A stretch of 64,000 bases of DNA from contig CM062817.1 of NCBI GenBank assembly GCA_031772625.1, positions 885,522,184 to 885,586,183 of the forward strand, read 5' to 3'. Positions 43,001 through 54,778 of this stretch are shown one piece after another. The DNA is from Pinus tabuliformis. Taxonomy: Eukaryota > Streptophyta > Pinopsida > Pinales > Pinaceae. A model generated the notes under the pieces. The model searched no databases. It saw only the letters and a list, made by a program, of their open reading frames with translations, and had not been told where the DNA came from. The translations under genes and the position numbers were made by a program. Numbering within the stretch: position 1 is the first letter of the stretch; the number at the start of each line of letters is the position of its first letter.

Positions 43001-44500
43001 GAGAAATTTCCTCATTTTCCAATTGATAGAAAAGGCTATTGGCGGTCCAAAATCTCTTAGTGGCATGGTAAAAAGGCTCAAAACTCAAAGTGTCAAAAAC
43101 TCCATAAAATTAGCATCAAATCAAAGTGCTCATCATCCTAATTCCAACGATGTGAACGACACTTGAATCTGAGCTCATATGAAGAAGTTAGAGCAAGTCA
43201 AAGTTAGGTTTGACTAGGTCAGGTAGCAGGAGAAGATGACGTGGAAAAACTCTGCAGCAAATGGGGAAGCACCAAATGTAAGGTCACCATTGGCCCTGCA
43301 TTTCGTAGATCATAGAAGGAAGAGGTTTGTGGTTAAGTAAATCAACCCCGACACTATCGGGTTGCAATTTGCGATATCGTAATCGCAGATCAGAGGCGAG
43401 TCGACGTTAAAGAATCGGCCCCAGAGCAAGCCAGAGTGTGATGCGATAAATCCCAGATCGTACATCGCTAAAGGGAAGGCATTAAAGGATCATCCTCAGA
43501 GTAATCAAAAGTGCGATGCGATAAATCGCACATCGCACATCGCAAAAGGGAAGAGTTACATAATCGGGCCCCGGCAGTCAGGAATGCGATTGCAATATCT
43601 CAATCGCATATTGCACACGACACGTTCCCAAACCATAAAGACCTGTCGGTTCCCGTCGATTGCGATATCGCAATGTTTTATCGGACCCAATATATATTAT
43701 GCATTGCATGATAATTACCATCAAGTCCGCCTTTTATCGCAGATCGCTCATCACATAATGAAAAGGCATGAGTTCTGTCCACCGATTTAAAAACGTTGAT
43801 TCTCTATGTTAAAGTCGTCGGGTTAAGGATTAATGTGCGGTTGAGAGGTTTCGCTATGTTTGATAGGGTGTTACCTGCATACTAATTTAGGTCCCAGATT
43901 CTCGGTGTGAAAACCACCCGCCTACTATACTTGTCATTTGTTGGAATTGTTGGGATTGAGGAGTTAGCCGATCAAGTATATATATTGGACTAATAGAACA
44001 AGAAAAAGGGGGGATTGGCATAGGAATCCAGAAAATCATTGTGTATAGCAGTAAACTGACCTGGCAGTAGGCTAGAACCTCACCATGAGTAGCACGGAGG
44101 TTCTGAGAAGGTGTAGAAGCTTCATTTCTCCAAATAGGGTGTTCAGATAGGCAATTCTACACGATTTTTCACCAGGAATTCAGTGGTACTATTTTTTTTG
44201 AAGATGGGTTCTCCATTTTTCGTCCATCTTCCATCTTGGAGGTATAAGGATTGTAAATGAATTTTGCTTGTAATTTTATCTCTTTTTATGCCACTTAATG
44301 AGGGAAGGCCTCCCCACTATTGAGCAAGGCCCAGAGACATAGTCCAAATTGGATGAACTCCATAATCAAATCTTTGTGTCATGGTTTCATGCTTATCTTG
44401 TTATTTTCACATTGTTTTATGTGATTTTAAGTTCTGTGGTTAATAAGCTCAGTTTCATGTAATTCCAATGCATATACAAGTAAAAGATCTTGGATCACTA
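43001..44500 (+). repeat. Probable LTR of the captured gypsy segment
   Basis: Noncoding DNA directly downstream of the gypsy pol end, containing the GCGAT repeats, a TATA-like motif near 43690 and a T-rich tail with tttatgtgattttaagttctg near 44415-44440. The ends are not defined because no partner is present. Assignment is by position and composition. Confidence 0.35.
43360..43765. repeat. Tandem degenerate repeat rich in GCGAT/ATCGC
   Basis: Six units spaced about 70-78 bp begin near 43366, 43441, 43516, 43587, 43665 and 43733. Each carries tgcgat(a/t) and its near-complement atcgca, so each can fold on itself (for example gattgcgatatcgcaat at 43662-43678, perfectly palindromic). Three units share an (a)aagggaag or cagag spacer. 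A TATA-like tatatatta lies at 43690 between units five and six. Position after the gypsy pol end suggests LTR U3 DNA. CpG density is higher than in neighbours. Confidence 0.7.
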
Positions 44501-44784
44501 AAGGACTCAAACATTTGTAGAAAGGAAAGGGAAGTTTGGTCCTCAAGAAACACAAGATCATATAACTGGAAAGATGGAGGAAGCTAGAGAAAAAGACCAA
44601 GGGAAGAAGGATTAATAGATCTCTACTATGTCTAAGATGGTCTCCTTCACAAAAGGGTCCTATCGTAAGCTCCCAAATCTATTGTTATGGATATGACCAT
44701 GATAAATAATAAGATGCATTACGACATCATGGAAGCATTGGAAGAAAGAGCTTGTAATCATGAAGGACAAAAGGAAAAATATCC

Positions 44785-45111
44785 ATGGAAGTCAAACATG
44801 AAGGATATAGCTCTTGGGAACCTCATTGGACATTGAAGGAAAGGAAGAATTCATCTAGGACAAGGCTCATCATACATCAAGTCAAAAAGGAAACATCTTC
44901 CAAATGGGGATATGAAAGATCCTCAAGATTCTCTGATGGAATCCTCATCAGAGGGTTCACTAATCTAGAGAGGAAGAAAGTGTTTCATCAAAAACTCCAA
45001 CTTGTGGAATTCATGGATGATGTTATGAGAGAAGAAGTAGATCAAGGGGTTGAAGACACTTCAATCAAGGAAGTTGTTGAAAGAAGCCTAGATGACCTAA
45101 AGGTAAAATGA
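44785..45111 (+). other. Open frame of 108 codons, no recognised family
   Basis: Reads MEVKHEGYSSWEPHWTLKER and ends DTSIKEVVERSLDDLKVK. Lys/Glu-rich and hydrophilic, no domain motif. It sits in purine-rich internal DNA of the non-autonomous element, where long open stretches can occur by composition. Probably not a gene. Confidence 0.25.
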
Positions 45112-46430
45112 GGTATGTATACTTGTATGTAATATTATAAAGTCATGTTGTATGGTTGCAGGTAAATTGGATCACTACTTCTATCTTGAGAAGCATGATC
45201 AAGATAAAAAGGATCTCCTCCTCTAAAAGGATGTAGAAAGGCAAAAGTCACACTAGATGAAGTCAACATAATATGTCCTCATATGAAGTATGAGGTGGTT
45301 GACTACAATTAAGAAACTCTGATTAGAAGCTCCTAGGAATGGAATGTGTGATGCAGGAAGAGATCATGAGATATGCAACCATGATGAAGGCAATCAGCAT
45401 CCAAAGACCAAGAATATTTGACTAGGAAATCTCCTAGAAAGATATGAAGACTTTGATGAAAGTCTGAAAAATATGAAGACCCTTGACAATGGATATCTTT
45501 TGGAGATGTGTCAACATGTATGCGGGATGTTGATACTTATAGGAAGATTTCATGATGAAGATCCATCTCATAAGGTATGATTTGATTTAATGTTATGTTT
45601 TGATTTCTTCAATAATATCTAGATGAGTTCATGCAGGGCTATTGGAACAAGAGTTGTAAGTACAAGTACAACTAGCATTCATGTGGTGGATGGAAATTCC
45701 TGAAAGAAACATGATGAGGAATAAGTAGCCATATGACAAAGGTTCCAAATATGTATCAAGAAGGCCACTTTCCATGAAGAAACGAATGACATGACAAACC
45801 AAGAAGGAAAGTGATGGATGGATAATGCCCTACAAGGAAGAAGCTCGACTAAATTTCATGACATCAAGGAAATAAATTGATCAAGAAGCTGAAGGACCCA
45901 CGAAAAAGAAGTCGTTGATGAAAATGAGAGTCCCTAGTTAAGAGGGAGATCTGACAAGTTCCTAATTGAGAGGGATCTTGGGAAAGTTTCTAGTCAGAGG
46001 GAACTTGGGTACATTCCTTTACAGGAATGGGCATATCTTCCCTAGTTAAGGGGGAGAGATAGACAAAAAAATCTTGTCTTCACTTGGGAAGAAAGAATGG
46101 AGGATTGGGTAATCATATAGCATTAGATTCTCTTTGAGGATGTGTAGGGAATTCAAGATAAGAGTAGGCAAGAGGACCGATATTCTTTGAGGGCTGGGAA
46201 CCCAAGATAAGAATAGTCCTAGAAGTTCATACTCAATGAACTCCCGAGTGGGTATGTACCTTGAGAGACAATGATGAAGGTGTCTATAGTCATTGGTCTT
46301 GACAACATTGTCCTCTGATATGATGAGAGATAGAGTTTTCAGTCAAGGCCTTGTTGTGGAAACAATGTTGGTTACTATGATGTTATACAAATGGGTTACC
46401 AATCTGATTCTTCTTATGAATACCTCCCTA
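45112..46430. other. Purine-rich internal DNA with polypurine-like repeats
   Basis: No gene. Several copies of ccctagttaagagggaga or variants at 45931, 45963, 45988, 46036 and 46424; the last one is the functional-position polypurine tract. The rest is diverged low-complexity gaaga/tgatgaag DNA. Confidence 0.5.
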
Positions 46431-46431
46431 G

Positions 46432-46442
46432 TTAAGAGGGAG
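46432..46442 (+). promoter_or_regulatory. Polypurine tract of the non-autonomous copia-type element
   Basis: ttaagagggag directly before the 3' LTR start TGTCGAAG. Confidence 0.75.
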
Positions 46443-47740
46443 TGTCGAAGAAAGTGTAACTAGGTTCGATCTACATAATGACATGATCTATGTAAATGAT
46501 GAAATAAAATAAATAAAATTATGTTTGTATGCCTTGCTACATGTGTCTCATGGGCAAGAGGTTTATTTTTCAGTGGCTCCCATTAAGAGCCTTAGGATTT
46601 TTTATTAAGTCAGAGTCAATGTCAAGTATGGAGAAGCTCTTCTTGAGCCTATGTTTAATGTATTCAAGTATATATAAATGTGTAGAAGCCCTCCAAAGAC
46701 AATCACAATCCCTCTTGAAGAAGACAGCCTCTAAACGATATAAAAAGAAGTCATGTCAGCTCATATAAGGAGACACAAAATTTCACTCTCTCACGTTGGC
46801 TTATATGCATGACTAACCACTATAAATAGGCATGTAAGATCCGCATTACAAATAGAAGAGGAACTTGGATGACTCTGAAACTTTGGTGGAAATTACAGTG
46901 AGTAATTACAGTCTTGAGACCTTGCAAATCTTATAGATTTATGTTCTTTGGATGGGTACCACAGAGATGAATTTTTGGGTCTCCTCACTATCTTAATGAA
47001 TACAGTCTCGGCCTCCTCACGGTATCAGTGATCATTCATCACTGAAACAGCATTACAATCTCGACATATTTTTGACGAGGAAGATCTTGAAGTGACACTC
47101 TCTTTGTCGGCCTACATGATAGATGAATTCATAATCTTGGCATAGAAGTAATCATGTAGACACATACATGATCTTGATGGAGGCATAGCTACAAGGTCAT
47201 AATCTCATAAAATCTAGGTGCATCTCTCATATATACATACATATCTCAATGCACAGAGATGGTCATTTTGGTGTAGATATCGATGAAGGTGCAGTAGAGT
47301 TGCAACAGTGATGATCTTGGTAATGGCCTCAGTGTTGCAATAGTAATGATCTCGATGGAGCATTAGTAATGGCCTCAGTTTAGCAGCAGTGATGATGAAG
47401 ATCTCAATAGTGACAAAGAAAAGGATTGGTGTCTTGGTCTTGGTCTTGGAGTGGCCTAATAGTTCAAGGGTCATGGTCTTGGTATTCGTCAATTGGAATC
47501 TCTATAAGAAGAATTCTGTGTGGGTTTTCCTCTCAAAGAGTGAGAGGTTTTGCCCCTGGCAGAAAGCCAACATCTTGTGTTTTTGTCTCTTTTGTTTTGG
47601 TGACTATTTGATGGACTAAGAAGACACTCTAATAATAACAAGACAATATTGTGTTAATAAGAAAAGTTAAAAATATCTCACAAATAGTTATCATGGCGAG
47701 AAGAATCTCATTAACTTAATTTTCCCTAGATTCTTCAACA
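46443..47740 (+). repeat. 3' LTR of the non-autonomous copia-type element
   Basis: Starts TGTCGAAGAAAGTGTAAC, ends GATTCTTCAACA, 1298 bp; followed by the target duplication atata. Confidence 0.9.
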
Positions 47741-48740
47741 ATATACACATATGTACATTTTCTAAACCAACAAATAAAAGGATACAATCCCTGCATCCGC
47801 AACAAGGGAATCCAGAGGCTCACACCTCCACCCTCAAAGTAATACTAGGATTCACTTTCTTCCCACGAAGCCAGAATCCACTACCACAGTCAAATTGCAT
47901 CCAATTTCCAACGCTATAATCCTGCGACACTTGTCTTCTCGACGAATAGTTACCGGATCATTGTTTCAAGGCACACTCCCAATGTGCATTTGATTCCATC
48001 TGGAAATTCTAATGACCAAAACAAATATATCCTCGGCATTCCCTTATTTGCTACACAATCCCTCGGGAAATCTGGTCACCCCCTTCAATGCAATCACTCA
48101 CCTTCCAAGTTCCGTGACATCCCCCGTCCCAGGTGATCCATCCCTTGGCAAGGTCTCCTCACTCAAAAAGTAAAACAACTAAGGCATATACCTGCCTCAA
48201 ACCATCATACCAGTAATAGCATGCTCATGGAAATCAATGGACACTATTGGGTACCAGTGTCCCATAATGGCCCTACTCCTGAAGTGTTTTACGAGCATAT
48301 TGTTGCATGTTCCAATTTATTTCACCGTTGCTTCTAATTCTTGCAGTTGATTTCAACCACCCAACCGAGAATTTTCATGCTTCCTTTACCAATCACATAA
48401 CTTCCATTAGATTAAAATAGATTGAAATAAATTCAAATCATACCTCATTGGTAGCTCGTCAATAAGATGCACTTGCAATCATGTTTACTTCTTGTCACAA
48501 CAAGTCAAACTAGAATCTTTGACCAAATCATCATGTATAAATATATCACATCAGGTTAGCTCAAAACACAACTATCATAGATCAAAATCATAATCACATG
48601 TAACCATCATAAACTAGAATCATAATTCACATGCATGATAAAACTAAAATAAAATATTGATACTTATCATTTAATCAATCCTTAGCTTCTACCTTTGTCT
48701 TTATTATATACACACTCTGAATCAGTTTCCACTCCCAACA
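47741..48740. other. Internal noncoding DNA of the outer element
   Basis: Resumes the outer chromovirus-type element. No reading frame or motif is recognised. AT-moderate, with no repeats until the minisatellite begins. Confidence 0.4.
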
Positions 48741-48749
48741 AACACTCAG

Positions 48750-49745
48750 TGCCTTCTCCTCCACCATGTGCACATACGCAGAGTGTGCATCACACACATA
48801 CAACCACACACGACATACAACAACATGCAATACATGCACATATACTTGGCATACAACGCATACACCTACACCCAGTGTACAACACAACACAATACATACA
48901 CCTACATCTAGTGTACACCACAACATAACACGTACACATACACCCGATGTACAACACAATACATATACATACACAGAGTACAACACAATGAATACGCATG
49001 TCATGATACCATGACTACACCATGCACATACATAATACCGCATGTACACAACAAAACATGTACGACATGCACATAATACCACATGTACAACATGTACATA
49101 GTACCACCTATACACAACACCACATGTATAACGTGTACACAACATCACATGTACACGGCACCACTTGTACAACGTTTACACAGCATCACATGTACACGGC
49201 ACCACCTGTACAACATGTATACACCGCCACATGTACAACGTGTACACAACGCTAGACATACACAACACCACATGCATGACATGTGCATGAAACCACATGT
49301 ATACAATGTTATATGCACAACATGTATACAATACCACCTGCACACAGCACCATATGTACAGCGTGTTCATAGCACTACATGCTCATAGCACCACTTGTAC
49401 AATCATGCACACAACACCATATGTACATAGCACCACATGTAAAACATGCATGCAACATCACATGTACATAACATTGCATATCCAACATGTACATAACATC
49501 ATCTGTACACAACACTGCATATCCAACATGCGCACAACACCATATGCACAACACCGCATATCTAACATGTACATAGCACCATCTATGTCCAACACTGCAT
49601 ATGTAATATTCACACAACATTATCTGTACCACCATGTACATAACATTGCATAACAATATGTACACACACTATATATGCACGACACCACATGCGCACAACA
49701 TTGTAGATGAAACATATACAATATATGCATAAGAGTAGTACCACA
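48750..49745. repeat. ACATGTACA-rich minisatellite, about 1 kb
   Basis: Degenerate units of about 19-22 bp, such as caccacatgtacaacgtgta and cacaacatcacatgtacac, in places paired into about 40 bp higher-order units (49080-49260). The core acatgt is palindromic. Stop codons are rare in several frames, so 60-165 codon frames of repeated VHVVLC or TTCTTC text arise on both strands. They are products of repetition. Confidence 0.85.
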
Positions 49746-50035
49746 CATCCAAAACCACACTATCTCTACCAAGCAACCTTGCTTCAAGTGTCTCTCCACC
49801 ATCCATGCTTATCCTAGCATGTCGCGCATCACGTTGTTTTCATTTCGCTGATGTATCTCATTGCATTAGCATGTCCATAACATAAACATAGACATAGTAT
49901 AATCACATAATATCAATTCATATCCACATGATAATGACCTCAAAGATCTCTCAGACTACTCTTCCCACTTGATTCCTCATGAACCAGGAATATCTTCATT
50001 CCATTCACCTGCATAAGCAATCACTCCTGCAGAAG
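49746..50035. other. Internal noncoding DNA of the outer element
   Basis: No gene or motif. It ends at the insertion point of the young copia element. Confidence 0.4.
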
Positions 50036-50431
50036 TAATGGCAGAAGTGTCCTCAGACACGTAATTTTATTAATCAGAAAAAAACAATTACATAATTGAT
50101 TTGCAAGAGTTTACACCCGAACAACAAAACACTCTTGCAATGAGCTATTTATAAGCTCCATGTCCTAACTACCTCTAATTATGGATCACTTACAAGTGTC
50201 CATTTACAATAAATGCTATTCAAACCAACTAGCTAACTAATCTCCTATAATAGAGCCTAAGATACGACTCATTTGGAGAGTCATATCTTGTTACAACAAT
50301 ATACTAATTCTAATTGTCTCTAAAATAATTAATCATTCTAAAATAATTATTAATTTAATTTCTTAAATTAATAATTATTTTATTTCAATTTTATAACCTA
50401 TGATAATAAAGTATTTTTGGATCATCTAACA
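50036..50431 (-). repeat. 3' LTR of the young copia
   Basis: Minus strand starts TGTTAGATGATCC. A TATA box (minus strand tataaata) lies at 50146-50153. The only difference from the partner LTR lies two bases outside this TATA box (50144). Confidence 0.93.
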
Positions 50432-53400
50432 TTCCCCCCTATGATCCAAAGATACATTACAACAGATACCAAGTTCATCCCTGAACTTAGTAAATTTTAT
50501 TCTGCCAAGCGGTTTGGTGAAAATGTCGGAGATCTGATCTTCGGAAGGACAATAAACTGGTTTGAGGACATCTTTGGCAATGAGCGACCTGATATGATGA
50601 TACTTGGTGTCCACATGCTTTGTCTTTGAATGAAAAACTGGGTTCTTGGCAAGTTTGATGGCTGACTGGCTGTCAATGAACAATGATGTAGCTTCTCCCT
50701 GAGAAATGCCCAAGTCCTGCAAAATTCGGCGCAACCAAACAATTTCACATGTTGCTTCCCATGTTGAAATGTACTCTGCTTCTGTTGAAGAAGTGGCCAC
50801 TGTAGCTTGTTTTTTACAACTCCAAGATGCTGCTGCTGACCCCATATTCATTAAATAACTTGATGTTGATGCTCGATCATCAATACTCCCAGCAAAATCG
50901 GCATCAGAATATCCACCAGGTACAAAATTTTTAGTCTTTGTGTAAAGAAGACCAAAATCTTTTGTTCCTTGGATATATCGAAGAACTCTTTTGGCTGCAT
51001 TCCAGTGGCTGTCTCGTGGTTCCTGCATAAAACATGAAAGAATACTGACTGCATAAGATAGATCAGGACGAGTATTTGTCAAATAAATCAAGCTGCCAAT
51101 CAATTGTTTGTAAGTTGTACTGTCCACCTTTTCCCCCCCTTCAAATTTTGAAAGTTTCAAATTCTGCTCCATGGGGGTGAGAACGGGCTTGCAATCTTGC
51201 ATGCCAAATCACTGAAGAACCTCTGCGGCATACTTGCTCTGAGAAATGAAAATATGATGTGGACGTTGGAAGACTTCAACTCCAAGATAGTAGTGAAGTA
51301 ATCCCAAATCTGTCATCTTAAAACCTGCATGTAACTCCTTTTTTACCTGCGCAATATGATCATCATGATTGCCAGTGATGATCAAATCATCTACATACAT
51401 AACAAGAATTACAAAATATTTTCCATGTTGTCGCACATACAAAGTATCATCAAATTCACTGCGATGAAAACCAACTTTCTTAAGGTAATCATCCATCTTT
51501 GCATACCAGGCTCGGGGTGCTTGTTTTAACCCATATAAAGCCTTGATCAATTTGCAGACTTTATGTTCTTGTCCTTCCACTTCAAAACCTGGTGGTTGGG
51601 TCATATACACGTCCTACTGTAAATCCTCATTGAGAAAAGCACTTTTTACATCCATTTGATGAACTTTCCATCCTTTTTGAGCGGCCAATGCAAGTGTTAA
51701 TCAGATGGTGTTCCATTTAGCTGTTGGAGCAAAGGTTTCTTCATAATCAATGCCTTCCTGCTGCGCAAAACCTTTTGCGACAAGTTGTACTTTATACTTG
51801 TCAAGTTCACCCTTCTGATTATACTTAATTCTGTAAACCCATTTACAGCCGATGGGTTTAACATTTGCTGGACAATCAACAAGTTTCCAAGTGTTGTTAT
51901 CAATTACTGCTTTATATTCTTCAACCATAGCCTGTTGCCATTCTTTATGTTTTACTGCCTCTTTGTATGTGGAAGGTTCAGTAAAATCATTTGCTATCAA
52001 GGCAAAATTGCATTCACTTCTATGTGCTCTTCTGGTGCCAATTTTATTCTGTTCATCAGGCTTTACATCTTTCAAAAGTTGAACTGCCCATTTCGGAAGT
52101 TGGTGCTCACGTGTTTGTGCTTCTGTAAAGTCCCCATCATTATAAAGAGGATTAATAGAAACTGATGTACGCCGTTCAGGTGAAGAATGTGGAGACTCAC
52201 TGTCTGAAGAACTGCTGCTGCTTGGAGATGCGGATGAACTGCTAGAAGACCCAGATGATGTTGTTGATGTAGATGGACTGGATGACTCATCTTCAGAGGA
52301 AGGAAAATCAAGTTCATACCAATTTGGTGAAGTTGGTTGACTTTGCATTTTTCCATTTCTTTTACTTCCCTTAGTTTCTAATTTGTGAAGAAGATTTTCA
52401 ATTTCTTCAGCACTCTTACTCTCTGTTTCATCAAAAATGACATCCCTGCTCACAATGAATTTTCCATTGGTCAAAAGACGATACCCTTTCTTCTCATCAG
52501 AATAGCCAATCATTGTGCATTTTAAACTTCTTGAGTCAAGCTTAGTTCGTTTTTCTTTCGGAACTAAGGCATAACACACTGACCCAAAAACTCTAAGATG
52601 TTTAACTCGAGGTTTGAAACCAAACCAAGCTTCATAAGGTGTGATTCCGTCTAAAGAAGCAGTTGGAGATCTGTTTCTTAAGTAGACAACTGTATGTATT
52701 GCTTCCGCCCAATATGTTGGACTTAACCTCTTAAATGTTAACATGGATCTCGCCATTCCTAACAAAGTGCGATTCATTCTTTCGACTACTCCATTTTGCT
52801 GTGGAGTGTAAACATTAGTGAGATGTCGTCTTATGCCATTTTCACTGCAATAAGTTTTGAATTCATTTGAAGTGAATTATCCCCCATTATCCGTCCTGAG
52901 AGTACCTATCTTTTCTTTGACTTCATTTTCAACAAGTTGGCGAAAAAGTTTAAACTTATCAAATGCTTCTGACTTGTTCTTCAAGAAGTAAACCCAAGTC
53001 ATTCTGCTGAAATCATCAACGAATAGTAAGAAATACTTGCAACCACCAAATGAGGTTTGTAGTGGACCACAAACATCACTGTGAATTAGTTGAAGCCGCC
53101 TGTTTGCTCGCCATGAACTTGTTGGAAAACTTTCTCGATTTTGTTTCCCATAAATGCAAGCTTCACATTTTTCATTTTCCCTTTTGAATGTGGGAAGTCC
53201 TTTAACCATTCCTTGTTTCTGCAATTGAGAAAGACTCTCAAAATTCAAATGTCCATATCGTACATGCCATAGTCTGATAGGTGAAATACCTGTAGTCACT
53301 GCCCCTGCAAAATCAGAATGCCTTGGAATAACTGTCCCTTTCATCCGTAACAGTTTTCCATCTTCATAACCTGTCATAACTGTTTTCAAGTTCTGTTTCA

Positions 53401-54778
53401 CTGAATTAATCTTCACTAAACCATCTTCCATTATCAACTGATGTCCTGCTTGTCGAATCGTGACTAAAGAGAGCAAATTTTTCTTGAAACTAGGTACATA
53501 CCATACATTGGAAATCAATTTTTCTCCAGTGTCAGGGAGAAAAACTTTTACGACTCCTTTTCCATAAGGAGTATGTTTTGTATCATCAGCAAGAAAAATT
53601 GAATTAAGTTGGCATTCTTGAAAATTCCAGAAAAAATCACGTCGACATGTCATGTGCTGAGTTGCCCCAGAATCCAAGATCCAGGCATCTTCATAGTCAC
53701 TTCTAAGATGAGATGAAATTTGTGATGTTGGTGAGGAAGTAAACACATATTCTGAGTTGTCTTCATCTTGATCATTTGCAAATTGTGCTGAATGCTGCTG
53801 AAACTTGGGAATTTTATTAAGTGAAGTTCGACAATCTTCAGCATAATGGACAACTTTGTTGCATCTTCGACACACAATTTGACTAAAGTCTCTTCCTCGT
53901 CCTGAAGATTGTCCTTTGCCTCTGCTTTGACCTCTATTTGGAGATTGTCCTCTACCTTGACTATTATATCCTTGCGCTTGAAAATTGCCTCTTCCTTGGT
54001 TGTTTCCTCTACCTTGAAAATTATTTCTTCTGCCTCTGTTAAAATTGTTGCCTCTACTTTGGCTTCGACCTCGATTATGTGTTGCTTGATTCTGATTCCA
54101 TCGGCCTCTTCCTCGAGAACTATCTGCTGAAGACTTACTTGTGCTGGCTTCTGTGAGAAAAACATCTTCACCAACTTTCTTCTTCTTCCCAAAAGTTTTA
54201 TCATGCTGACTTAACATTTCACAAAGTTCATCAAACTTTAGTTTTTCTAATTTCCCAGTTACTTGTAAAGTTTCTAAAAAATGCGTATAGGAAGAAGGAA
54301 GCCCAGCAATTACAATTGTGACCATAAAGCTATCATCAATTGCAGGAAAACCAACATTAATAATTTCCTGCTTAATATTCTTAAGTCTGGAGAGATATTC
54401 AAGAATATCACCATCTTCAGTTAATTTTTGTTGCAACAATTTTAACTGTAGATCAACCTTCTTTGATTCTGGCTGAGTATCAAAGAGGTCTTTAAAAGTT
54501 TTCAAGGCAGTCCATGCATCTGTGGCATTCTCTATATGTACATACATTTCATCATTCACAGACGATTTAATAAGAGCTAAGGCTTTAGCATTCTTGATTT
54601 CCCATTTTGTCAGTGGATCTGCATCTGTGGGTTTATTCGGCTTTACATCTCCATCACATATTCCTTGCCATAATTCATTGTAAATGAGTGTGCTTTCAAT
54701 AAGACGATGCCACGTTTTATAAGATTTGGTGCCTTCAAGTTTGTCGGAATCAGAAAATAAGTTAATCAACTTAGACAT
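50426..54778 (-). pseudogene. gag-pol: Copia gag-pol polyprotein with four in-frame stops
   Basis: ATG at 54778; one frame of 1451 codons including the final TAG. Gag with UBN2-like core (LKLLQQKLTEDGDILEYLSR), an RG-rich basic stretch (about residues 215-300), zinc knuckle CRRCNKVVHYAEDC (Val where Gly is usual), protease DSGATQHM, pre-integrase HVRYGHLNFESL .. CEACIYGKQ, integrase with DVCGPL, RTDNGG and NGVVERMNRT, RT with LYGLKQAPRAWY and YVDDLIITG (51420-51440), RNase H with YSDADFAGSIDDR and ATSSTEAEYIS. Stops: 52877-52879 TAA (after DNGG), 51701-51703 TGA (after KWNTI), 51614-51616 TAG (after LQ) and 51209-51211 TGA (after EVLQ). There are no frameshifts. Two TGA codons fit CGA to TGA; the other two would be G-to-T changes. 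Confidence 0.93.
50432..50442 (-). promoter_or_regulatory. Polypurine tract of the young copia
   Basis: The minus strand reads ataggggggaa just before the LTR start TGTTAG. The tract is also coding: the polyprotein reads HRGEC through it and stops at the TAG formed by LTR bases 4-6. Confidence 0.85.

Larger units (their letters stand above)
40047..47740 (+). mobile_element. Large non-autonomous copia-type element carrying a gypsy 3' segment
   Basis: Bounded by LTRs 40047-41333 and 46443-47740 with TG..CA ends and an exact 5 bp duplication atata (40042-40046, 47741-47745). Primer site tggtatcatagc at 41334-41345 and polypurine tract ttaagagggag ending at 46442. The internal 5.1 kb has no copia gag, integrase or RT. 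Instead, 41385-43000 encodes decayed gypsy RNase H tail, integrase and C-terminal region, followed by GCGAT-rich repeats and long noncoding purine-rich DNA. Either a gypsy element inserted and was trimmed, or the element captured it and moved with it. The LTRs are visibly diverged, so the insertion is old. Confidence 0.85.

Noticed and set aside
43360..43765. CRISPR-like array
   Set aside because: Spacing is regular but the spacers are themselves repetitive, the units are degenerate, and this is plant retroelement DNA.
48675..49653. Long open frames on both strands (up to 165 codons)
   Set aside because: They consist of minisatellite units read without stops; no domain, and several frames are open at once.
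53650..54204. 184-codon minus-strand frame rich in Glu/Lys
   Set aside because: Out-of-frame shadow of the RG-rich part of copia gag.
50426..54778. Programmed readthrough of the four copia stops
   Set aside because: They fall in conserved pol motifs and lack a common context; mutation is simpler.
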